DNA from: Hirudinaria manillensis
Lineage: Eukaryota > Annelida > Clitellata > Hirudinida > Hirudinidae
Reading direction: 5' to 3'
Assembly: GCA_034509925.1 (NCBI GenBank)
Contig: CM067529.1
Location: forward strand, 5,217,001 to 5,281,000
Length of the DNA stretch: 64,000 nucleotides
Under the pieces are notes generated by a model. It saw only the letters and a list, made by a program, of their open reading frames with translations. It did no database searches and was not told where the DNA came from. Shown here piece by piece: positions 46,259 to 64,000 of the stretch. Position 1 is the first letter of the stretch. Every line of letters starts with the position of its first letter. Both the position numbers and the translations under genes were made by a program.

Positions 46259-49230
46259 ATGTCCGAAGAATCGAGAAGCAACGCTCAATGGAAGCCCGTA
46301 AGAGCTTCGGTTCTTGCGAGAAACACTCACAATCCGATAAGGAATATCGTCGATAACATGGTTCTGACACCAAACCCTGAAAAGAAAATGATAGCACTTT
46401 CGATTGGTTATTACTTCACTTTTATCAGTTTTATCAGACAAAACCAATTTAATTTTATATGGCAATCTGATTTAGTTTAATTGTTAAATAGACATTTATT
46501 TTGGTTTTTAAGTGTCAGATTATTTATTATTTTAAAGCTGGCGTGAACTGCATTATTAAGTTTGATGACAATGATACACGTAGAGTAGGAAAAGTAAGCA
46601 AATAAAAAATAAATCAAACGAAAGGAAGATCGAATTTTTCAACAATTTAAAATAAAATCTGTCATCAATTTTTGTTTATTTGTTCAGGAGATCCCACGAC
46701 ATTTGGAAACCTTCCTCTCTGCAAGGAAATTCTGGACGCTGTGGACGACTCTATGAAATGTGGTACAAGACACGGTTATGCACCCTCTGTGGGTGAGCAA
46801 TTCAGTTTATTTTTGCGCTGGGAAATAAAAAATTATTCTTAAAAATAAAAAGGAATAATTTATCAGATAACATTGAAATTTTAAGAAAGATTTGGTGAGC
46901 GATTGGAATCGAACATGAAAAATAAAATTCGCTGATTTAAGAAACAAGAGTTAGATTTGCTAGGACTTTAATTCCAATTGGCAATGTTGACTTGAAATTT
47001 CTATTTTCCCTCGATTGAACTGAATAAATAGTGACGAAGCGTAAATAATCCGTTAACAGAAGGCATCAATCAGCTCATTGGTTGGCCATAAGTAATAAAT
47101 AATGAACAATTAGATTAATTCTAAATACGATAAATAGTCCATTAAAGATATTCAAAGGACTGTAAACATTAAGAAAAGGTAAATTCCGAAAAAATAAGTT
47201 GAGAAAGTGTCGTGTGCGCAAGTCAAAGGAATTTTACTGATTTGTAGGATATGACGATGCAAGAGAAGCTGTTGCAAGACATCTTTCAACGCCCAATTCT
47301 CAACTCAAATCGAAGGTTGACAAGAAGCGACCTAATTTTTTTTGCAGTTTATTAATTCCTCTCCGCATTCAGAGAATGTTTCATGGTTTCAGTTAATTAA
47401 TTATTCGCAGGATGTCATCCTGACCTGCGGATGTTCTGGTGCTTTGGACTTGGCAATTACTGTTTTGGCAGGACCTGGCGACAACATTCTTCTTCCTTCT
47501 CCTGGCTTTCCACTTTATTCGGTCCTTGCAGAGTCAACTTTGGTGGACTGCAAGCATTATGAACTTATAGTAATTTTTAAAATCAATATTTCCAAAATAA
47601 TTTTGAATTGACTGTGTTCGTGACTCTTTCATGTCATTATAACTTTGTATCCAGCCTGAACGTTCTTGGGAAGTCAACTTGAAACAAATGGAATCCTTGA
47701 TTGATAGCAAAACAACTCTAATAGTCGTCAACAATCCTTCAAATCCTTGTGGATCTGTGTGGAATGCTGAGCACATAATGAACATCATCAAATTGGCTGA
47801 AAAATATCACCTGCCCATTGTAGCTGACGAAGTTTATGCAGATTTTGTATGTTAATCTACCGTCTAATAAATAAACTAATTAATTAATTAATTAATTACT
47901 AATATTTGATAAAATTATTTATTAACTTGACGGTGATAGGTCTTTGAAGACGAGAAATTTTTCTCTTTTTCTTCCTTATCCACACAAGTGCCAATTCTAA
48001 CTTGCGGTGGATTAACGAAAAAGTAAGAAGCTTTTCAATTGCTTGAAATGTCAACAGATGTCAGACCAATTGATTTTATTTAAGGTATCTCGTGCCAGGC
48101 TGGAGGGTTGGATGGATCCTTATTCACGATCCGCTGAAAGTCTTTGATCTTGAGGTCTCTTGGTTGCCCTTTGGCTGGTTTATTTCCATAAATTTTAAAA
48201 ACAAATTATTATATTTTATAACAAGTCCACTTCACTTGCACTTGGTTCTAATGAAATTCAGTAAAATTTCATCATCAAATCGAATTGATATATTCTAAGA
48301 TCTTATGATTTTAAAATATGCCACGAGGGTGCCTTTTTTCGCATCATTTCCTCTTAATGTTAAGTGATAATTATGAGTTATTACTCTCTTAAGTGTGTTG
48401 ATAATGTAGTTTATTAATTAATTTCAATAATTTTTTTCGAAACAGGTTCGCAAGGGTTTGGTTTCTCTATCACAAAGGCTCCTGGGACCACCTACTTTCC
48501 TTCAAGGTGCTTTGAGCGCGATTCTGAACAAAACTCCAGAATGCTATTTTCGAACTTCCATTAGAGTTTGCCAGGTAATACAAAAAATATGCGTGAACAA
48601 AGAAAATTTAGTTGCATCAAAGAATAATATTAAATATTCCAACAAGGAAAATGCCAAACTATGCTATGAAGCGCTGAAAAAAATAAAAGGCTTGAATCCA
48701 ATTATGCCCAGTGGAGCCATGTACATGATGGTATGCACTTTTAACTTTGACCTTTCATCCACTATCATACATTATCGGCTCTTTTATTGCATCGTCGCAA
48801 GGTGGGCATCGACATAAAACATTTTCCAGAATTCAAGTCTGATGTGGACTTTACAGAGAGATTAATTACTGAGCAATCCGTGTTTTGCCTCCCAGCTACA
48901 GTCAGTTATTTGCCTTTAATCGATTTTGTCGTTGTTTACATATGAAAATTGAATGAACTCATTCATGTACATCTCCAGTGTTTTAACTGTCAAAACTTCT
49001 TTCGTATCGTCTTGACTGTGCCGGAAGACATAGCCGCGGAGGCCTGTGAGAGAATGGCTGAATTCTGCTCACGTCACTATAAAGACTTTGAAAAGAACAA
49101 CAATCTGCCATCCTATAATGAACAGGAAATTACGAATGGCACAAATGGGGACATTCAGGATACTGGAATGTTAAAGAATTCTTCAAAATCTGATTTACTC
49201 AGAAGCAACATTATCCCTATCAAACAGTGA
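46259..49230 (+). CDS. TAT: Tyrosine aminotransferase
   Basis: Pyridoxal-phosphate enzyme that moves the amino group of tyrosine to 2-oxoglutarate, giving 4-hydroxyphenylpyruvate, the first step of tyrosine breakdown in the cytosol. About ten exons from ATG 46259 to TGA 49228-49230. Family segments in order: [116 protein letters not shown] (the aspartate that holds the PLP pyridine nitrogen), [23 protein letters not shown] (includes the Schiff-base lysine), [39 protein letters not shown] and [12 protein letters not shown]. The tail beyond the enzyme core (from about [10 protein letters not shown]) is not conserved. A stop-free 72-bp intron lies at 48575-48646. All key residues are present. 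Confidence 0.95.
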
Positions 49231-49764
49231 TCCAGGCCTTTTCTGGCATTTATTTTCGATCGCGATTTAACTAGATTCGATAAATAAAGGTTGATTATTG
49301 ATTTCTAAGACTGACATTAAAATCAATATCAGTAGCTCTTTAATCAAACATTTTTACGACCGTCAAGACTTTGTTTACTGATATTTCCATGTTAAATTTT
49401 GAAATTCAAATGCGTTTTGACGCTTGATTGGCCATAAACGATAAGCAAATGAAAGCACCAATGACGTGCTTACTGATGGGAAACGAAATGCATTATAGCC
49501 TCTGGAAAAGTGCAGGGCTAGCCGCGAAATCCATGAAACTTATGCTCGACGTTTGAATTAGTTGAAATGAGATTTAGCCGCGCTATAGCACGAATAAAGG
49601 TTAAATTATTTATTCTTCCTGCTAAGTAAGAGCTGTCCGCGTTTAGATTATAAAAGGAACTGGGTTCAGTTTAGAGTCTAGTCGTTTCTGCTGGGCATTG
49701 TCTTGGACAGGTCATGTTGTAGTTATAATTGAATAATATACTTCGTAGAAAGTCATCCCGAAAC
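49231..49764 (+). promoter_or_regulatory. TAT-NHE spacer with a TATA-type promoter
   Basis: TATAAAAG at 49649-49656 lies about 110 bp upstream of the NHE ATG and is followed by TTCAGTTTAG (49666-49675), which resembles an arthropod-type initiator, and by CTAGTCG about 30 bp from the TATA. This is a plausible core promoter for the exchanger gene. An AATAAA at about 49284, after the TAT stop, may serve that gene. Confidence 0.45.
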
Positions 49765-52700
49765 ATGAGATTTATTTCAGACGGAGGACTTTTAATTTTT
49801 GCATCCTGCCTTTTCTTTATAATACGAGTTTGTCCTCAAAGTGTTCTAGGAGACGTCAATGGAACTCTTGCGCCAGACCAGGTATACAACCACACCAATT
49901 CATCAGCTGAATATCTCGATGGGAAAGCCAACATCAGTCAAGCTGGAGGTCTAGAACATAAAGTTGGAGTAGAAGTAAAGAACGAAGGAAACGATGGACA
50001 CGGAAAAAGTCACGCTTCCATCGACGGAGGACATGGGGATGATCAAACCAGTGGTAGTCATGCTGGCAACGGACATGGGGCCGATAACGAGGAGCACGGA
50101 CAGGAAAGTCACGGACATGAGGGTCACGAAGATGGTCATGAGTCTCACGAAGGTCACAGATTTCATGTGGCAAAGTTTAATTTCGATTACGTGAAAACGC
50201 CGTTTATTGTCGGAGTATGGATCCTCTACGCTGTCTGCGCCAAATTGTGTAAGTTTGTTTCTGCCTAAATTTAGATCTTTACTTGATCTGTCGTGATATT
50301 TTTTAAACACATTAAGACAATAAATAATTTCGATGTTACATGAAAATGGCACACGATCGCCTTTTCAATACAAATATTTCAACAGTTTTCCACTGGGAGA
50401 AGCACATTTCTAAGATATTTCCAGAATCGTGTCTTCTCATTATCATTGGGGTCATATTCGGAGTGATTTTGTATCTTGTCGGAGAAAAGATGTACGAGGT
50501 CAACACAACCATCTTCTTCCTTGTCCTTCTGCCACCCATCATTTTAGATGCGGGATATTACATGCCAGCCAGATCTTTTTTCGATCAACTTGGGACCATT
50601 CTGCTTTACGCTATTCTTGGAACTCTCCTCAATAATCTCCTGCTTGGTTAATAAATAATCAATTCATTTCATAAATATTAATAATAGGAATTAAATTACG
50701 AATGGTGTCTTGAATTTTGGAACAGGATTTTCTCTTTGGGGCGTTTATAGAGGAGGTGGATTTAAGAACCTCTCTACACCTCTTCTGATGCTCCATAGTT
50801 TAGTCCTAGGAAGTCTCTTGGCGGCTGTCGACCCAGTTGCCGTATTGGCTGTGTTCGAGTCGGTTCAAGTTAACGAAATGCTGTACATAATCGTATTCGG
50901 TGAATCCCTGCTAAATGATGGAATATCTGTCGTTAGTAATATAATGCTTAGAGACAAACAAATAATTATCCTCCTCCTACCAATCACTATCTCGTCACAG
51001 GTTTTGTATCATCTTTTCGAAGGCTTTAGTGAAATTGGTATCGAAAACATACAAGGCATTGACATCATAGCTGGAATTGCCTCATTCTTTGTCATTGTTT
51101 TTGGGGCCACTGGCATAGGAATACTTCTGGGACTTCTTGCTGGATTCATATCGAGGTTTACGAAACATGTCAGAAAGATGGAACCGTTACTCGTATTAGT
51201 CATTGGCTATCTAAGCTTTATCATCGCCGAAATGTTTCATCTGTCAGGAATTATTTCGTAAGTTCCATTTCACATCGTAAATAATTATATGAGCATGGAA
51301 AACATTAGTACGTGATTCATTAAACATTCTAGTTGTACCTTCTGTGGAATAACAATGCGAAAGTACGTAGAAGCCAATTTTACAGAAAAGTCCAACAAGG
51401 CTATCCACATAGTTCTGAAAATGTTTGCACAGGCCAGTGAAACTATTGTCTTCATGTACATCGGAATGTCGGCTGTGAGCGACATTCACCAGTGGGACAC
51501 GGCGTTCTGCCTCCTCACCCTTGTCTTCTGCTTGATCTTCAGAACAGTTTGTTAGATCATTTTCGAGCATCCACATTTTATTTACTTGTTAACTTTGTTT
51601 TATGTATTTCCTTATTTTCGAAATCTTAGAAAAACTAACGGCATAATACTATCAGAGATTTGTGATTTTTAGGTTGCATAGTCCAGACGTTCTTTGCAAA
51701 TATGATAAGAGTTGTCAAATTGACCAAAATCGATATATTCGTAATGTCCTATGGAGGACTGAGAGGAGCCATTGCATTTGCTCTTGTGCTTCTGTTGGAT
51801 CCTGAAGCATTTCCTCATAGGAAGATGTTCATTACAAGCACCGTTCTCGTCATTTACTTCACTAATTTGGCCATGGTAACGAATATTTATGTTTAAATAT
51901 AACAGCGATAACATAAAAAAAAAATGATGAAATCTTTTTTATGTCTTCAGGGAAGTACCATCGAACCTTTGGTTAAGTTTTTGAAAGTCAAACGTCAGCA
52001 ACACAGGAAGCCTGCAATGGGTGAAAAGATTGCTTCACGAGTTGGTTTCATTTTTTCCCAATAACATTTTCTTAGCAGCACTTTGACAGAAATATCGTGT
52101 TAAAACTTTAAAGTTTATTGATCACATCATGGGTGGACTAGAGGACATCTCTGGACAGTCTGGACATCATCAATTACGTGAAAGGTATCGGATTTAAAGT
52201 ATCCTGTTAAAATTGTCTTTTAATAAAAGAACAACGTAAATTTATTAATTTGAATTTAATAAACAGATGACGGTCTTGCTTTGTTGAATTCAGATTTTCC
52301 ACATGGAACAACAACTTCTTGAAGCCACTAATAGTCGGAAAGAAGAATCCACAAAGACAGGGGTGGCAGATTTTAAACGTTTACAACGATATCAACAAGA
52401 AAGCAGCCAAGCATCATTTGAGAAGAAGCGAGACAGGAAACAGTATACTTTTCAGAGATATGTCGTGTTTGGATCTTAATAGGGCTCAGTCCTCCTACAA
52501 CCTCAACGGATCGGCTTTTCCAATTGGTTCCCATGGTCCTGCACGACATGGAAACTGGTGGTAAGAAAAAAATAATGCCACTTATCTTCTTAAGATCCAT
52601 TTTGATGCATTTAGAATCAAATAATGATTATACTTGTGGTTTATAATGACATAAAATCATCAAAGTGGTTTTTTCGCTTGAAAGGGAATCAAACGTTAGC

Positions 52701-53662
52701 ATATCAAGAACCCTTCAGCAAGACATAAATGATACAGAAAAAGACGACGATGACGGAACTCTCCGTCACATCTCAGAAGACATCGCTGGTCCTATTTTGG
52801 TTGGCATTTCTTAGAAACTGCTTAATTTAAATTGGCAAGTGATTGGTGAAATTTTTCTTGATAAGCAGAAAGTCAAACAAGTTAAATCAGAGGAAAAGCA
52901 TGGCTTCGTAAATGAAAGTTACTCTCCATCCAGCGAGGAACCAATACTTTTCGGTACGAAGCGTCAAGAAAGCTACGACAAAACCAACGAATCCAAAAAC
53001 CGAAATGGAATGGATCGAGTGAAAAAAAGTGTCAGCTTTTTAGACCTGGGAGCAATTCCTCAAGGTTGAAGAAGTTAATTACTAGTCACTCCTTTTATAT
53101 AACATTATCGATAGAAAAAATTGATATTCTAAACTTTAAATTACATGTTATTTATCTAGTAAGCGTCATATCTGACGGAAATAGCACTAGAAAAGGCGAT
53201 TCGACCGAAGGCGAACTTCCCTGGAAGAACTTGCATGGAGATGAAACCATGGATCCTTTAAGGTCGCCCTCGGCTGGCATGATTCCCCCAAATTTTAGGG
53301 CGTTTCTGGCCAGAGACGGATCTACTTTTGATCCGCCTCCGGCCTACGGCGTGAACGGATACAAGAACAATTCATATCAGCACGAAGAACAAATGTCCGA
53401 CAGTGAAAGGCGCAACGCGAATAATGCCAATTACCTTCATCGCTTCGACGACGACGCGTGGTACCTCGATGATAACGGAGAAATGGGAAGCGGCCTAAAT
53501 GTGAGATTCTCAAGAAACCCTAGGAACCGTTCCGAAGAGTCTCCCAATAACGACCCTCTCCAACTGGTTGTCATCCCCGATGAAAGCGGAAATCAAGAAT
53601 CAAAAGATTTTCGAATGGTACTCGATCCTGCGAACATGAGCACCAAGTTCAACAAATTCTAA
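49765..53662 (+). CDS. Sodium/hydrogen exchanger, plasma-membrane NHE (SLC9A) type
   Basis: Exchanges external Na+ for internal H+. About eleven exons, ATG 49765 to TAA 53660-53662; upstream in-frame codons lack an ATG. The N-terminus is a signal peptide followed by a His/Gly/Asp-rich ectodomain with four N-glycosylation sites, then KTPFIVGVWILYAVCAKL. Core segments: PESCLLIIIGVIFGVI, FFLVLLPPIILDAGYYMP, AAVDPVAVLAVFESVQVNE, IIVFGESLLNDGIS then VLYHLFEGFSEIG, LSFIIAEMFHLSGIIS, YVEANFTEKSNKAI, SYGGLRGAIAFALVLLLDP and TIEPLVKFLKVKRQQHRKP. ESLLND and the DPVAVLAVFE helix carry the transport residues. A regulatory tail follows (FIDHIMGGLEDISGQSGHHQ, then GELPWKN and DPLRSPSAGM), as in NHE1-5; NHE3/5-like is my best guess. 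A tiny intron separates ISV from VLYHL. Confidence 0.94.
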
Positions 53663-55732
53663 AATCCAAACTGCAAATTCAATCTGTATGTTGCAAAACT
53701 TTAGCACTTAAACATCTCGAATAAACATTTGAACATCTTTTATTCATACTTTGTAATTTCCTACAATAACCTGCTAAAAACCCTAGGAGACTCAACAAGA
53801 TGTTGATTTCAGCTTTCGTTGTCTGGCTCTGATTTGATAATGCAAATGCATTTATTCACTTAATTACATGCTCGAGTTGTTCTCGTTGCTTAAAACAATG
53901 GGCCAATTATCAATTATTTTTCCAGTTTCAATTATTCAAACGAAAGATGTCCAGATTAACCTTCGTGGATATTTTTTAATGCTATTTAAAAGAGTTTTGG
54001 AGGCAATGTAATTAAAGGAAGAGAGTTCAAGTTTCATAATGACAATTTTATTCTCGGCTAGAGAATATGAGTAACATCAGAATTATCGATTCAATTTTGT
54101 GGAGTGGCGATTACAGCTTCGTAGATGACATAAATCACATTTAGATGGGGATTGCTCAAATTAGTAAATTTTATATGAAATGGATTAATAATTACTAGCG
54201 TTTAATGAACGGCACTTACGAGTCATAGTTTAATGTAATAATATTGTTCTTGCAGCAAAAAAAGTTAATATTGTTGTCGCTTGTCGTAAATTTACAACAC
54301 TATTTACATAATATCCTAAAAATTGAGTAATTTTTGTGAAATATAACGAGTTATCATTAAGAAAATGACTTTTTCCTATCTATATTGGGCGGACTATACT
54401 TGGTGATTAATCCTCTTGAACACCTGTTAGAAACAGGTATTCATGAGATTTGATCGATGTAGCTGCTTGGAGAAACGTGGCTGTCAAGATAATCGTTCAA
54501 ATCACAATGTCATTCAATCCGCTGAACATTTTAATGAGATAGGCATTTTTGTATTTATATATTTAATTTAATTGATCATAATTTAGAAAAGCTCTTCATC
54601 GGATATCTCCATAATGAATCCGTTTCACCCAATTTTACCTGGCTATAAAAATCAGATGTTAGCTAACACATAAAAGCTGTTCTCGACGTAAGGAAAGCAA
54701 GCTAACAGGTGACGTTTAGACGAGATAGTGGACAAAGTCGGAAATCAAAGATTGTTAAATAGTATAAATATTTAATATAACTCAGGTGTGTGATGTACAT
54801 TACCAGCGCCAGGCACCCTACTAACTGACCATTCTCATCAGAAACAAATTTTTCTTAAAAAAAAAAATACAATCACTTCCCATTTCACCATTAGTAGAAA
54901 ATCTCAATATTTCATTAGTTTTAAGAAAGCCACGGACCAGTTCAATTTGACTCAGGTCAAAACTCATAACTTGGCATTTTAACAACGTAGCTTTAGTTTA
55001 TCTCTTATAACATCATTTCATAAAAAATCTTTTTACATTTTTGTTTGTGGTCAATAACTTATAAACAATTCCCAAACGTTCTATATCCAGATCCAGAACT
55101 TCATTTCACAATAGAATAACCCGTGACAGGTAGACGAACATTCTACCCGCCGGACTAGATTAGATTTCTATCTCTACTAAATGTTATAGATTCGCCAATG
55201 GTGAACTTATTTTTTTCGTAATGTCAACGACTCCGAACTAAGGGACTTCGGACAACTGTATCGATGTGTGGTTAAAGTTTTTGTTTGAAATAAATAAAAA
55301 AAATAATGTAGAGTAAAAATTGTATTTAAAAGGATCAATAAAAAAAGAAAAGCTAATACAGCTTTGACTAGTATTAGATACAACAAAACAGTGTTCTGGA
55401 AGCTTAGAAGGCGAGCCCATAACGTGTCACTAGTTATTTTTTTTATTCAGTGATATGTTTGTATTAATGTTATATTGTTTGACGGCAAATAATTTAGTCA
55501 AAAAAATTTTATTCCAGGAAAAGGTGAAATATCATCAATAATATAAGCTGGGTGACTAGCAAATCCATTGCTTGCTGTCGCTGCCCTGCTGAAGCTGTTT
55601 TCGTGGGTCTGTTCATTACCGTGTCTCGGACCTGCCTTTCGGTTTGCAATTGCGCTTTATTCTATCTGGTCGAGAGGTTCCTGTAAATTCGGTTCAGAAA
55701 TCTAGTCTTGGTCTGCTCACACTCTTAGTAAA
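53663..55732. other. Intergenic region upstream of dynein heavy chain
   Basis: About 2.1 kb with no recognised gene. AATAAA at about 53719 may end the NHE transcript. The last 200 bp before the dynein ATG (from about 55560) are richer in GC and C/T and probably hold its promoter and 5' UTR. No TATA box seen. Confidence 0.5.

Positions 55733-64000
<8,268 letters not shown>

Overview
The window is nuclear DNA of an AT-rich invertebrate animal. Genes are split into many exons with GT-AG introns, often only 60-150 bp long. Every recognisable product belongs to an animal family: cytoplasmic dynein heavy chain, SETD1, SEC63, BNIP1/SEC20, POLA2, an NHE exchanger, tropomyosin and peptide-type GPCRs. 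Two rhodopsin-class receptors that look like FMRFamide-type peptide receptors argue for an invertebrate. I cannot name the phylum from this sequence alone.

Layout. 1-6.6 kb: gene-poor, with many simple repeats, including an ATT microsatellite of about 200 bp. 6.6-10.7 kb (+): the least familiar gene, a type I membrane protein with a glutamine tract, two ITIM-like tyrosine motifs and two cytoplasmic SH3 domains; its 5' end was not found. 11.4-16.2 kb (-): POLA2, DNA polymerase alpha subunit B. 17.5-18.7 kb (+): a divergent short tropomyosin. 19.2-24.9 kb (-): SETD1/SET1 histone H3K4 methyltransferase. 25.6-30.3 kb (+): SEC63. 31.4-32.1 kb (+): BNIP1/SEC20, intronless. 32.4-34.8 kb (-): an ENTPD5/6-type nucleoside diphosphatase. 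36.1-37.2 kb (+) and 38.9-44.0 kb (+): two peptide-type GPCRs. 46.3-49.2 kb (+): tyrosine aminotransferase. 49.8-53.7 kb (+): Na+/H+ exchanger with a histidine-rich ectodomain. 55.7 kb to the end (+): the N-terminal part of cytoplasmic dynein 1 heavy chain, cut by the window edge.

Most genes are unrelated housekeeping genes and form no pathway. The arrangement alternates between divergent pairs (POLA2/tropomyosin, SETD1/SEC63) and convergent pairs (SH3 receptor/POLA2, tropomyosin/SETD1, BNIP1/ENTPD). SEC63, BNIP1 and the ENTPD all act in the ER or early secretory pathway, but nothing shows that their clustering matters. The best candidate for something undescribed is the membrane SH3/ITIM-like gene at 6.6-10.7 kb. 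Exon models were built by hand from reading frame, splice phase and remembered family alignments, so exon edges are approximate unless positions are given.
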